From: Bacteroides ilei
GTDB lineage: Bacteria > Bacteroidota > Bacteroidia > Bacteroidales > Bacteroidaceae
DNA length: 64,000 bases
NCBI RefSeq assembly: GCF_900128495.1
Contig: NZ_LT635803.1
Location: 1-64,000, forward strand
Reading direction: 5' to 3'
The first letter of the stretch is position 1, and each line of letters begins with the position of its first letter. Of this stretch, positions 46,582 through 56,445 are shown piece by piece. The notes beneath the pieces are model-generated. The model was not told the origin of the DNA and did no database searches. It was given only the letters and a program-made list of their open reading frames with translations. A program made the position numbers and the translations under genes.

Positions 46582-46824
46582 TTATTTGGCCTTATTCAGG
46601 ATAGTCTGGCAAAGATCGCCCACATTTTTCAGTTTCACTATCTCACGAAACGTGAAACGCACCCCGAACTTCTTCTCAATCTCGGTGAGCAGTACCATAT
46701 TGGTCAGCGAATCCCATCCCTCCACCTCGTGGGCCGTAGTGCTTTCGGTCAATGTGATGTTGTCTCTCTTCAATATTTTTCTGAATATTCCGTTCAGGAT
46801 TTCCAATAATTCTTTCGTTTCCAT
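46582..46824 (-). CDS. Acyl carrier protein (DltC-like)
   Basis: An 80-residue four-helix carrier. The phosphopantetheine serine is in EVEGWDSLTNMVLLTEIEKKFG (D-S-L). Between the adenylation enzyme and the MBOAT gene, as expected for the carrier of an activated amino or acyl group. Confidence 0.9.
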   Translation of the reverse strand: METKELLEILNGIFRKILKRDNITLTESTTAHEVEGWDSLTNMVLLTEIEKKFGVRFTFREIVKLKNVGDLCQTILNKAK

Positions 46825-46843
46825 ATACTTGATTGTTTTTGAT

Positions 46844-48340
46844 TTATTGAGTGATGAATTTTAATAATTGCTTCCGGTCAGTTTTGTTGCTGTTGTTTTG
46901 TGGAAAACAAGGGATGAAATGAATGTGCCGGGGGCACATGTAAGACGGCAGATGGCTTTGCATGTACTGTTCCAGGTGTGCCGTATCTTCCGCCTCCCTC
47001 TCTACGGCCAGGTGCAGCTCACAACTTCCGTCAGGGGTATAAACCGGCAGCACCACCGCGTTACAACTATGTCGGTAAAACGCCATGACGTGATATTCAA
47101 TCTCGCCCAATTCTATTCTGAAACCTTGTATCTTTACCTGTGTGTCTTTGCGGCCGCAATAAACGATGTCTCCGTCCGTATCTGCCAGACAGAGATCGCC
47201 GGTACGGTAATAGAGTTTTCCGGAGGAATCCGTCACAAAACACTCGGCCGTCTTTTCGGGAGCACCCCAATATCCGCTCATGAGTTGAGGTCCGGAAATC
47301 CACAGTTCACCCGTCTCTCCGGCCGGAAGTGGCTTGCCCGAAGGGGATGCAATCAGATAGTCCATTCCCTGAAAAGGTTTCCCGATTGCCGCCATGCCGT
47401 TATGGTGTTTGGCCCCTTCAGCCGGGATGACATACGAAGTGCAGTAGATGGTCGCTTCGGTCGGTCCGTACAGATTGACGACCGTGGCATTGGGTATGCA
47501 AGGGCGAAATTCGTGGAGCAGATTCACGTCGGTGGCCTCAGCGGTGACGACGAGATAGCGTAAGTCCGGGAAACAGATTTCCCCGAAATAAGGACGTGAC
47601 AACCGAAGCACGGAAGGAGCTACAGCCGCAAACGTAAGTCGATGACGTTCCATTATATCCAGCACGTTCAAGTATTTCATTCCTTTCTGCGGCACAGCAT
47701 AAACACACGCGCCGAGGGTGAGGGGATAGAGAAACGACACGACAGAGACATCGAATGTCAGTTCGAACATCTGAAGCATACGGTCGTTTTCATCCAGTTG
47801 CCATCCTAAAGCCCGATAAGCCTGATAGAACGCATTCAGGTTCTTCCGGGAGATGGGGACACCCTTGGGTTCGCCTGTACTTCCGGACGTGAAGATGATG
47901 TAGGCGGGCACATCGGAATCAACCTCATCAACGCCGGACGGCAAAGCAAGCCGATGGGAGGGGAGAGACACCCGTATGGCCTTGATGTCAGCGGAAAGCA
48001 TGTGGCTATTTTTCCCACTGTAAAGCAACAGGCCGATGCCGGATTGCCGGGCTATCCGAGCGTTGCGCTCTGCCGGATAATCGGGATGTAACATGACGTA
48101 TGTTTTCCCGGAAAGTAGCACACCCAAAATGGATGCGTAGGTTTCCATACGGTTTTCAGCCGTGATGCCAACCATGTCTCCGTGGAGATTTCTCAGTGTT
48201 TCACAAATACTTCCTGCCAGTCCGAATAATTCCTGATAGGTATAGGTCCGGTCGTCAAGGACCAGTGCCGGACGCATGGCATAACGGTTCGCAGTCAGGA
48301 CCATGGCTGCCAGCATATTTGCGTCATTTTTCTTTTCCAT
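46844..48340 (-). CDS. Adenylation enzyme (DltA-like) loading the carrier protein
   Basis: A 498-residue ANL-superfamily enzyme. Motifs: A3 IIFTSGSTGEPKGVPISRKN, A5 NLYGPTEATIYC, A7 YRTGDLCL, A8 GRKDTQVKIQGFRIELGEIE and A10 NSNKTDRKQLLKF. Its length (about 500) and operon partners match D-alanine-carrier protein ligase, but amino-acid specificity is not certain. First gene of the unit dltA-C-B-D-like on the minus strand. Confidence 0.87.
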   Translation of the reverse strand: MEKKNDANMLAAMVLTANRYAMRPALVLDDRTYTYQELFGLAGSICETLRNLHGDMVGITAENRMETYASILGVLLSGKTYVMLHPDYPAERNARIARQSGIGLLLYSGKNSHMLSADIKAIRVSLPSHRLALPSGVDEVDSDVPAYIIFTSGSTGEPKGVPISRKNLNAFYQAYRALGWQLDENDRMLQMFELTFDVSVVSFLYPLTLGACVYAVPQKGMKYLNVLDIMERHRLTFAAVAPSVLRLSRPYFGEICFPDLRYLVVTAEATDVNLLHEFRPCIPNATVVNLYGPTEATIYCTSYVIPAEGAKHHNGMAAIGKPFQGMDYLIASPSGKPLPAGETGELWISGPQLMSGYWGAPEKTAECFVTDSSGKLYYRTGDLCLADTDGDIVYCGRKDTQVKIQGFRIELGEIEYHVMAFYRHSCNAVVLPVYTPDGSCELHLAVEREAEDTAHLEQYMQSHLPSYMCPRHIHFIPCFPQNNSNKTDRKQLLKFITQ

Positions 48341-48619
48341 ATCCTCTGCTTATATTTTCTTGTTGTGCTTTCGGTTCATACAGTACTCTGTTTTTCCTTT
48401 GGTGGCACCGGAGTTAATCCCAAGCATCCACAAAAAATGAGGGAAGGGCAATACCCATTGCTCGGTATTTCCATTTTTATTGTTTTCATCTTTTTTTTAT
48501 AGAACTGAAATTGACACAAAAACCACTATTCCATAACTGTGAATATTGGTTAAATATAAGAATGTAAACTTTGTGGACACCATCACGTATTAATCTTGAA
48601 GTTTTACTTATATGGTGAT
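48341..48619. other. Upstream region of the dlt-like operon and start of the AT-rich island
   Basis: About 280 bases without a gene. It should hold the promoter of the minus-strand dlt-like operon, but no TAnnTTTG box was found on that strand. AT content rises sharply to the right, marking the island border. Confidence 0.4.
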
Positions 48620-49009
48620 CTGCTAGAAACGAGGTTATATTAAGTATTGAAGCTGCTAGAAGTAAGGATATGGAATCATACCATGTTGTTGATTTTGGTA
48701 CTGGCGTGAGATTATTGAAAGTGGCTGTAATTTATGGAGCAAATGCTTCGGGTAAGAGTAATATTATCAAGGTTTGTGATTTTATCAAGTCATTCATTAC
48801 TTATACTCCACTTAATAAGGCAGAACAAATTCAATAGTTCCGTTTCTCCTGAATAAAATAAGTGTTCAAGACAGTTGTCTGAATATTCAATTTTTTTACT
48901 ATTTAAAGAATGAAGAGAAAGCCATTCGTTATGTCTATTCAATAGCTTTAGACAGATGGCTCGTAGTAAAAGAAAGTTTAATTGACGATACAGTATGTGT
49001 ACATCGTTG
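48620..49009 (+). pseudogene. AAA-family ATPase N-terminal relic
   Basis: A broken ATP-binding gene. One frame reads SIEAARSKDMESYHVV and continues to VIYGANASGKSNI, a Walker A of the AAA_15/RloA-type ATPases, then stops at 48837. A second frame from about 48840 continues PFLLNKISVQDSCLNIQFFY and RYVYSIALDRWLVVKESLID until a stop at 49009. Proteins of this type are often phage-defence or mobile-element ATPases; only about 130 residues survive. Confidence 0.6.
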
Positions 49010-49678
49010 ATTATCAATAGTATAGCGCTCTAAAAGGTACAACCAGCAGGTTGGCAAGTATCTGATAATGTGTAAGTTAGTGATTTTTAGCACCATTCTC
49101 TGCTTGTACCTCCATTTTGGAAAGTAAAAGTAAGTGTAATTTCTTGAATATCAAAATGTGCGGTACAAAAACTTGTGAAAAATGGCGTTTTTTGATGAGA
49201 AAAGGTACAAAAATGGCTCTGAAACCGAAGGGGAGCATTATGATTATTTTGCGAAGGACTCAGTCTTCAACAAATAGGCATAAATCGGGGCCTATAATGA
49301 GATTTCAGCAGCCATAAGAGCCTTGAGATAGTTCAGTTGCTGTGTGGTCAGTACCTTGGTGATTGTTATAAACAACAGACTTATGTGACAGCGGTCGCTA
49401 TTTTTTTAAGATAGCCTTAACAGTAATAATTTGAACAGAAAAGGAAGTATTATTTCTTTTTCTGTTCAAATTATTGCTTTCTTTCTATAAATAATATATT
49501 GTTTGTTATCTGTAAAATATCAGCCTTATGAATAATATAATAGCATTTAATATCTCCAACGCCCAATAATATGACCAAAGCAGATTTCAACAGGAATAAA
49601 TTTAAAAATTTATCTCTGTAACACATCATAAAATAAGGTAAAACTGCTATATTTGCATATTATATGATATGTTGAGCT
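49010..49678. other. AT-rich gap with gene scraps
   Basis: Apart from the minus-strand fragment at 49302-49370 nothing with a clear family was found. Short open frames here (for example at 49117-49317) have no recognisable content. Confidence 0.4.
49302..49370 (-). pseudogene. Fragment of a Bacteroidota ATP-binding protein
   Basis: The minus strand reads ITKVLTTQQLNYLKALMAAE then I-S-L-stop. Text of the form L-T-x-x-Q-L-N-Y-L-K-A-L is common near the C-terminus of the AAA_14-type ATPases spread by mobile elements in this phylum (from memory). The rest of the gene is absent. Confidence 0.35.
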
Positions 49679-49999
49679 ATGACAAAAAGTACAATGGGTA
49701 CCAAGTTGCCAAGAAAATTGGAGCAGAAGATGCTGATAGTAGGTGAGCAGATCAGGCTGGCCAGATTACGCAGAAATCTCAGTATTGCCCAAGTTGCCGA
49801 ACGTGCCACCTGTTCACCTCTTACGGTTTCGCGCATAGAAAAAGGTGTACCAACTGTTGCAATTGGCATTTATCTAAGGGTGCTCTATGCGCTTCAACTG
49901 GATGATGATATTCTTCTGCTTGCAAAAGAAGATGCAATGGGAAAAGCATTACAAGATTTAAGTTTGAAAAAGCGAGAGAGAGCATCTAAAAAAGAATAA
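49679..49999 (+). CDS. XRE-family helix-turn-helix regulator (HipB-like)
   Basis: A 106-residue DNA-binding protein. The helix-turn-helix reads LARLRRNLSIAQVAERATCSPLTVSRIEKGVPTVAI, the XRE/HipB pattern, followed by an AL-x-LDDDILLLAKED helix and a basic tail. In other genomes a HipA-like kinase follows such a gene; here only untranslatable remnants lie in the next 270 bases. It may instead regulate the Hachiman genes that begin 274 bases downstream. Confidence 0.82.
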   Translation: MTKSTMGTKLPRKLEQKMLIVGEQIRLARLRRNLSIAQVAERATCSPLTVSRIEKGVPTVAIGIYLRVLYALQLDDDILLLAKEDAMGKALQDLSLKKRERASKKE

Positions 50000-50272
50000 G
50001 CTAGTATGAAACGACTACTCTAATTTGCCGAATACCTAGTTATACTAAAATTATTAATGCTGTGCGAATGTAACCAAGATTGACGATTACGGAGAAGAAA
50101 AAAGAAACCAGCATTAGCGTAATTACTATTCAAAAGTTATCGGATCAGTTGACCTAGAAATAGTATGTGAAGGAGGAAGAGAAAGAAAAGTCTTTGATAG
50201 TGTTTTTAATCTGATGACATATCATTAATAAGTTATATGTAGTCATTGATTTCTAAATAATAAAATGCAATA

Positions 50273-51061
50273 ATGGCAAACTTGATTTCATATTTTACTA
50301 AAAACAGCATTTTGAGTGCGAGCGCGGGGCTTGAGATATATGATTTTACAGGTGATTCTATAGCTTTTGTACAGGATTGTGTACGGCGTTTTCGGGAAGC
50401 ATATATCAGCGAAGAAAAACTTGAAAGAATTGTAGCTGAGTCCAAAACAGCTACAAGAAAAGATGCTATAGAACGACGACTGCCTCAAAAGGCATCAAAT
50501 AAAGCAGGTGATTTTGGTGAGATTCTATCATATTATCTCTGGACAGAGACGTTTGCTAGTGATGCAAATATACGCCCAATGAAAATCAGGTGGAAAGAAC
50601 ACCCTGACATGCCTAGTCATTTGGTAGATGTTATCCTCCTCAGACGTGTAGATGAAGACAGTGCCTGCCCTGATGATAAGATGTACACGATTGAATCTAA
50701 AGTGTGGACCTCGCCAATGAAAGAAGGTCATAGTTCTTTGACGGATGCCTTAAGCGATGCTATTAAAGACAAAACAGAACGTGCCGCAAAAACAATACCT
50801 TATCTTGTGTCACAATATGAGCGAGATGATGAATACGCTTTGGCAGATCAAGTTCGACGGTTTGGTGATCCCGTAAACTATCCTTATATTAAAAAGCATT
50901 TTGCGATAGCAATAGTTGAGTCAACCCAAGCGAATGACCATATTGCAAACTTTAATAAAGTATTGCAGGCAGCAAACACTAATATCCCTGTGTATTTGCT
51001 TCCTATTGCTGATTTGAAGAACATATATAATCAACTTTACCTTGATATTCCGAATAACTGA
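50273..51061 (+). CDS. hamA: Hachiman defence protein HamA (DUF1837)
   Basis: A 262-residue protein of the DUF1837/HamA type. A PD-(D/E)xK-like nuclease core can be traced: GDFGEILSYYLW (Glu-83), HLVDVILL (Asp-119) and YTIESKVW (Glu-141, Lys-143). HamA is the nuclease partner held in check by the HamB helicase and released on phage attack, as known for this system. Its stop overlaps the hamB start by one base (TGATG), giving tight coupling. Confidence 0.85.
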   Translation: MANLISYFTKNSILSASAGLEIYDFTGDSIAFVQDCVRRFREAYISEEKLERIVAESKTATRKDAIERRLPQKASNKAGDFGEILSYYLWTETFASDANIRPMKIRWKEHPDMPSHLVDVILLRRVDEDSACPDDKMYTIESKVWTSPMKEGHSSLTDALSDAIKDKTERAAKTIPYLVSQYERDDEYALADQVRRFGDPVNYPYIKKHFAIAIVESTQANDHIANFNKVLQAANTNIPVYLLPIADLKNIYNQLYLDIPNN

Positions 51062-53979
51062 TGGCAGACATATTAGAAGAGTGGATTAATGATGCAAATG
51101 CGTACGAATTACTCAATACTTACAGGATTGAGCAACAAGTTTTATACCCATTTGTAAATAAAAGTGAAGATTTCTATATCTCATTGTTGAACAGGATGTT
51201 CTTTACCATGAGGAATAGGAAACAGACGTCGGAAGATAAGAAAGAACGTCTTTTGCGGATAGTAACAGGTTTATTGGTTTATTCTGAAGAAACAACAGCA
51301 AGCAATTTTAATGGTGTAAACCGAAATAACAATCTTCTTTATATTGCAGCGATTTACTATCTATGTGAGTATAATGCACTGTCGCAATTGTTTATGTGGA
51401 GAGCGAAGGGGTATGAATTTGAAAATGAATCTGCTCAATTGCTTTACAGCATAATGGCTGGGTCTGAGAAGTATGCAAATAAAGAGAATAAACTCTGTTT
51501 GCTATTGAAAAAATATATGTTGACGGGGAATGAAGATGCACTAAATGCTATAGATGATAGGTTGCGAGAGAAGATAGAACAAAATGCTTATCTGAGTTTG
51601 GATGATTTCTTTGATACACATGTGGCTGCGTGGGTGATAGAACGGTTTCGTGAGAGTAACCTATGGAAGGTCTTAATTCCTCATGGTGGTAAAGAAATTT
51701 GGGGCGAATATATAGCTTATTCTGCCAAGCATCATATCTATGCATTGCTACCATCACAAGAAGATGCTATCTGCAATGGGCTTTTAGACTATACACGTTC
51801 GTTTAGCTTGAAGATGCCAACTAGTGCAGGTAAGACTTTTCTTACTGAGTTATTGGTATTTCAAGAATTAAGGAATAATCCAAATGCAAAAATATTATAC
51901 TTAGCTCCATTGCGGTCGTTAAGTCGTGAGTTGAAAGAACGCTATGGCAGGCTTTCACACGAATTTGGTTTTGATTTTCGTGCCGCTTATGGTGGTTGTA
52001 CGGCATCTGCTGAAGAGGAAACTATTGAGAATGCTAAATTACTAATAGCTACGCCTGAGACTTTTACTACTTTGGAAGGAACAATAGATGACCTTACGGA
52101 AGGATATACCTTGGTGATATGTGATGAAGGACAGCTGTTAGAAGATAGGAACAGAGGGGTCAACTACGAGTTGTTGTTGACTCGTTTGAAGAGAAATGAG
52201 CATACTAGGTTCCTTTTTATCTCTGCAATTATACCTAATATATCGGATGTAAATCAATGGCTTGGCGGGGCAGTTGGCGAAGTGGGGGACAGTACATATA
52301 GACCGTGCAAAATACGATTTGCACTGGCGATGAAGGAAAATGGTAATATCGCAGTGCAATATGCAAATGATGCAATAGACGGCTGGTCGGTAGAAGTTAA
52401 TAACTTTTTAAATGATAGGCAGGCAAAACAGGTTGGTGCTACCCAAAAATCATTAAGTTGTGCATTATCCCTAAAGGCAATGGAGGCAGGACCGGTAATG
52501 CTTTATTGCTCTATGAAGGATGGCGCACGTGGTTGTATAAAACATGCGGAGGAAGTTCTTAATATACTAAGTAATAAAGCTTTCAAGAAACCATCTTCTT
52601 TCGTTCAGAATGTGGATTGGTTATCAAAAGTTATTGAATACTGTACATTTCAATTTGGTGATAATTACCGTCTTACTCAATGCGTGAAAGAAGGCTTTGC
52701 ATACCATCATGGACAAATACCTCAGGACATTAGAGAATTAATAGAGATATCTATCGCAAAGAAATCTCTACAACTTATTATATGTACAAAGACACTTTCT
52801 GAGGGTATCAATATGCCCATTAAGACTGCTGTGCTTGCAAATATAACGAATCCTGCTGACGGAACCTTCAAGAATATTCTTGAATTGAGAGACTTAAGGA
52901 ATATTGTAGGAAGGGTCGGCAGAGCTGGTAAGGAGCCATATGGTCTTGTACTTGTACCTATTAACGGCGATAATATAGTACCTGCCAAGAAGGTAATACA
53001 AGTGATTCATAATGAAATAAATGTGGAGCGAGCAAATGGGGCACTTTATTATATAGTACAGCAAATACGTAATAAGGGATTAGTAACCGATGAAGAAATC
53101 AATGCCTTTTTAGAGTCGGAGGGAGTAGCAGAACAAATAGATAAATTGATCAATCTCAATGAAGATGATACTGAGCTTATTGAGATTAATTTGGATAATA
53201 TAATAGAAGATTCTCTTGCATATTATTTAGGGGATGAAGGGACAAAGAAAGAGGTTAAAAAGATTTTCACTATTCGTTATGAGCATCTACGAAATACTTT
53301 ACCTAATGATGAGTATGACAAGTATTTGCATGTCGGGATGCCCCTTGCTGACTATAATGTGTTGAAACGCTTATTTTCCGACAAGACGGCTGAAGATTTT
53401 GAAATACACAATCCTATGGATGCAGGATGGATTCACCTGATAATAGAAACAATCTATGCTTTGGAATCAGTGAAACATGATTTAACTTATGTTTCGAAAT
53501 CGAAGCCATTGTTCGGAATACATAAAGATTTAACATTAGCTGAGAGAATTCTTACGTGCTGGATATGTGGAAAACAATATGTGGAGATTGCTGTTGAGTG
53601 CGGATGCTCGATTGAACAAGCAGCACTCTATGTTGACTTTATTCAAAGAATTATAGCTGTGAAGGCGCAAGCTGTCGTGTCGTACATCGAAGAGACCTAT
53701 CAGATTGAATCTACTTTGATGCAACTTTGGCCAGATATGGTTAAACGAGGTGTTTCTGATAAAAAGGCTCTCTGGCTAATTGATTCTGGCTTGGGTGACC
53801 GTGTTGTGGTTAATATGCTGGCATCTTACTTTGATGGTTATAACCTCTATGAGGATGATAAAGCCACGTTTTTACATGTTATTACTCATAATGCAGCTAT
53901 AGACAAATATGTGATGGAAAGTCCTATTCCAGTACTGCTAAAAGAACGGTGGAAGCAGTATATGAGTGCTAACAGCTAG
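51061..53979 (+). CDS. hamB: Hachiman defence helicase HamB
   Basis: A 972-residue superfamily 2 helicase. Motif I MPTSAGKTFLTELL (about 252-265), the Ia region YLAPLRSLSRELK, motif II VICDEGQLLED (about 354; DEGQ rather than DEAH), motif III ISAIIPN (about 388), motif IV/V TLSEGINMP and motif VI NIVGRVGRAGKEPYG (about 615). The C-terminal third is a helical domain. It senses damaged or foreign DNA ends and controls HamA. AT-rich relative to flanking core genes. Confidence 0.88.
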   Translation: MADILEEWINDANAYELLNTYRIEQQVLYPFVNKSEDFYISLLNRMFFTMRNRKQTSEDKKERLLRIVTGLLVYSEETTASNFNGVNRNNNLLYIAAIYYLCEYNALSQLFMWRAKGYEFENESAQLLYSIMAGSEKYANKENKLCLLLKKYMLTGNEDALNAIDDRLREKIEQNAYLSLDDFFDTHVAAWVIERFRESNLWKVLIPHGGKEIWGEYIAYSAKHHIYALLPSQEDAICNGLLDYTRSFSLKMPTSAGKTFLTELLVFQELRNNPNAKILYLAPLRSLSRELKERYGRLSHEFGFDFRAAYGGCTASAEEETIENAKLLIATPETFTTLEGTIDDLTEGYTLVICDEGQLLEDRNRGVNYELLLTRLKRNEHTRFLFISAIIPNISDVNQWLGGAVGEVGDSTYRPCKIRFALAMKENGNIAVQYANDAIDGWSVEVNNFLNDRQAKQVGATQKSLSCALSLKAMEAGPVMLYCSMKDGARGCIKHAEEVLNILSNKAFKKPSSFVQNVDWLSKVIEYCTFQFGDNYRLTQCVKEGFAYHHGQIPQDIRELIEISIAKKSLQLIICTKTLSEGINMPIKTAVLANITNPADGTFKNILELRDLRNIVGRVGRAGKEPYGLVLVPINGDNIVPAKKVIQVIHNEINVERANGALYYIVQQIRNKGLVTDEEINAFLESEGVAEQIDKLINLNEDDTELIEINLDNIIEDSLAYYLGDEGTKKEVKKIFTIRYEHLRNTLPNDEYDKYLHVGMPLADYNVLKRLFSDKTAEDFEIHNPMDAGWIHLIIETIYALESVKHDLTYVSKSKPLFGIHKDLTLAERILTCWICGKQYVEIAVECGCSIEQAALYVDFIQRIIAVKAQAVVSYIEETYQIESTLMQLWPDMVKRGVSDKKALWLIDSGLGDRVVVNMLASYFDGYNLYEDDKATFLHVITHNAAIDKYVMESPIPVLLKERWKQYMSANS

Positions 53980-54074
53980 ATGTAAAATTACTATGGCAGC
54001 TTTAGCGTAAGCATCCGATAAAATACACATTGTAAGGCCATCCACTCTTCCGTTACTTTGCCAATAAAAAAGCC

Positions 54075-54428
54075 ATGAAACGAATAATGAGTAAAGAAGA
54101 GTTCCTGTCTGTTTATGAAAGACAACAGGCCAGTGGCCTGACCATAAAAGATTTCTGTGAGAATGAGGCCTATTCATCCTCCTGTTTCCATTATTGGAAG
54201 AAGAAATTCGGCCTGGGCCGTACTTACACCAACCATCCGGACAAGCTTCCCGATGATACGTTCATTCCATTGGATCTGTGTCGCAGGGGCAATCTCCCGT
54301 CAGGGTCGGGTGGCGACGTAACAATAGAGCTTCCTTCCGGAATCAGGATCCACCTTGACAGCCATGGAAACCCTGAACTGACATTTGGATTGATACACAA
54401 ATTATGCGGCCATGTTCTGTCTGAATGA
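54075..54428 (+). CDS. tnpA: IS66 accessory protein TnpA
   Basis: A 117-residue DNA-binding accessory protein with FLSVYERQQASGLTIKDFCE and CFHYWKKKFGLG. ATG codons at 54075 and 54087 are both possible. It overlaps tnpB by 17 bases. Confidence 0.85.
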   Translation: MKRIMSKEEFLSVYERQQASGLTIKDFCENEAYSSSCFHYWKKKFGLGRTYTNHPDKLPDDTFIPLDLCRRGNLPSGSGGDVTIELPSGIRIHLDSHGNPELTFGLIHKLCGHVLSE

Positions 54429-54780
54429 TACCATGCGCTATTTCCTGTGTCCCGGAAAGACGGACATGCGCAAGGGAATCAATTCTCTGTGCGGAGTGGT
54501 TCACGACCGGATGGGACATGACGTCCGTCTGGGCGATGTCTTCATCTTCATAAACAGAAGCAGGACCACCATGAAGCTCCTCCATGCTGAAGACGGCGGC
54601 ATGGTATTGTATGTGAAACGTCTGGAAGAGGGCACATTCCGGCTGCCGGCCTATGACAGCCGGAGCAGGTCTTATCCGATGGAGTGGCGCGACCTGGTCA
54701 TGATGGTGGAAGGAATCAGTGACAATCCGAACGAGAGGCTGAAAAGGTTGAAAGCCAGTAGAAAGGATGGCTTCTATTGA
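54412..54780 (+). CDS. tnpB: IS66 accessory protein TnpB
   Basis: A 122-residue protein with the family pattern MRYFLCPGKTDMRKGINSL and DVFIFINRSRTTMKLLHAED, ending in a basic tail. It is followed after 75 bases by tnpC. Confidence 0.9.
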   Translation: MFCLNDTMRYFLCPGKTDMRKGINSLCGVVHDRMGHDVRLGDVFIFINRSRTTMKLLHAEDGGMVLYVKRLEEGTFRLPAYDSRSRSYPMEWRDLVMMVEGISDNPNERLKRLKASRKDGFY

Positions 54781-54855
54781 AAGTTTTTTCATGTATCCGG
54801 TTGCGTATCTGCCGAAAAATCAGTATCTTTACATTATATAAAGAGATAGAAACGG

Positions 54856-56445
54856 ATGATTCAGCAGGATACAATGGAACAGATAATCAGGAGTCAGCAG
54901 GAGCAGATAGCCGGTCTCCTGGAGGCCAACCGTTCCCTTGTCGAATCCAACGGAAAACTGCTGGAACAGACGGATGCGCTGCAACGGAAGATACAGGAAC
55001 TGCTCTCACAGATAGCATGGCTGAACCGTCAGCTTTTCGGGCGGAGGAGTGAGAAGCTGGCAGCCCTGGATCCCAACCAGCTCTCCCTGTTTGATCCCAT
55101 TCCTGCAACCGGACAGAGTGAAGACATCCGGGAAGAGGACAGCAGCGCAGCGGCTCCTTCAAAAGCAAAGCCTGATGGAAAGAAGAAGGAATCCCGGCGT
55201 AACCGCGAACTCCTGGAGGGACTGCCGGTAGTTGAAGTGGTAATTGAACCCGACCGGGTGGATTTGGACCGTTACAGACGGATCGGCGAGGAACGTACCC
55301 GTACGCTGGAATTTGAACCGGGCAGGCTGTATGTAAAGGAGACTGTCCGTCCCAAATATGGACTGAAAGACAACCTGAGTCTTCCCAAGGAAGGTGAAAG
55401 CGGCGTAATCATTGCTCCGCTTCCACCTTCTCCTGTTTACAAATGTCTGGCCGGTTCCACCATGCTGGCCGAAATGCTCCTGCAGAAATACGAATATCAC
55501 GTTCCATTCTACAGGCAGGTCAAGGAGTTCCGCCATCTGGGGGTCCGTCTTTCCGAAAGCACACTGAGCGGCTGGTTCAAGCCCGTGTGTGAACTGCTGA
55601 GACCACTTTATGACGAGCTGGTCCGGCTGGTTGTCGGCTGCGGATATGTTCAGGCGGACGAGACCACTGTAAGGGTAATCAGCAAGGGAAAGGGGAAGGC
55701 CGACAAGGAGTATCTGTGGATGGTCAGGGCGGTCATGGAAAAGCTGGTCATCTTCCATTACGATGACGGCTCCCGTTCGGGCCAGACGATAAGGAAACTG
55801 CTGAAGGACTTCAAGGGATATCTGCAGAGTGACGGTTACAGTGCCTACAATGTATTTGAAGGTACTGAAGGAGTGTGCCTCATAGCCTGCCTGGCCCATA
55901 TCAGACGTCATTTTGAGATGGCTCTGGAGGAAAACAGAAGTCTGGCGGAGCATGCCTTGAAAATAATACAGGAGATTTATCGGACAGAGCACTTTGCCGA
56001 CTCCCGGGAATATACGCCGGAAGAACGGCGTGAACTGCGGAACCGTCAGTCCGCCCCCCCTGCTGGATTCCTTTGAAAAGTGGATGGAAAGCACATATAT
56101 CAAGGTCCCACCCAAAAGCCGGATGGGACAGGCTATCTCCTATGCGTATCCGTTATGGTCCAGAATGAAGGCCTGTCTTAAAGACGGCAATATAAAGATA
56201 GACAATAATCTGGCCGAAAATGCGATACGTCCTCTGACGCTCTCAAGAAAGAACTTCCTCTTCTGCGGGAATCATGAAGCCGCGGAAAATACAGCGGTCA
56301 TCTGTTCACTGCTTGCCACCTGCAAGGCACAGGAAGTCAATCCAAGAGAATGGCTGAATGATGTCATTGCCAGGCTTCCATATTATCAGGAAAAAGACTC
56401 CGGCAAAGATATCCGGGAACTGCTTCCGGATGTCTGGAATATATG
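54856..56445 (+). pseudogene. tnpC: IS66 transposase TnpC, frameshifted in a C7 tract and fused at its end
   Basis: Residues 1-about 400 run from MIQQDTMEQIIRSQQEQIAG (coiled coil) through the catalytic core (VQADETTVRVI, YLQSDGYSAYNVF, CLAHIRRHFEMAL) to RQSAPPAGFL-stop at 56076. In the next frame, LLDSFEKWMESTYIKVPPKS and the IDNNLAENAIRPLTL region continue to ELLPDVW. Removing one C from a run of seven (56054-56060) restores RQSAPLLDSFEKW, so it is a one-base insertion. The second part stays open into the chimeric gene. Confidence 0.85.

Larger units (their letters stand above)
54007..56445 (+). mobile_element. IS66-family element, right end missing
   Basis: The left end GTAAGCATCCGATAAAATAC begins 28 bases after hamB. 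tnpA, tnpB and tnpC follow on the plus strand. No matching right inverted repeat is found: after the TnpC C-terminus (about 56445) the sequence passes straight into AT-rich coding DNA. No target repeat could be paired. The element differs clearly from the one at 16163. The end coordinate is approximate. Confidence 0.8.

Noticed and set aside
49117..49317. 66-codon plus-strand ORF in the island
   Set aside because: No recognisable domain, no ribosome site and composition unlike coding neighbours; it lies over a minus-strand ATPase scrap.
49999..50272. Possible hipA after the XRE gene
   Set aside because: Frames are full of stops and no kinase motif could be read; too weak to annotate.
48341..50272. 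Second copy of the mnmE 3'-end sequence as an attachment site
   Set aside because: Looked for TTACTTGCCGATGC-like text on both strands by eye; none found.
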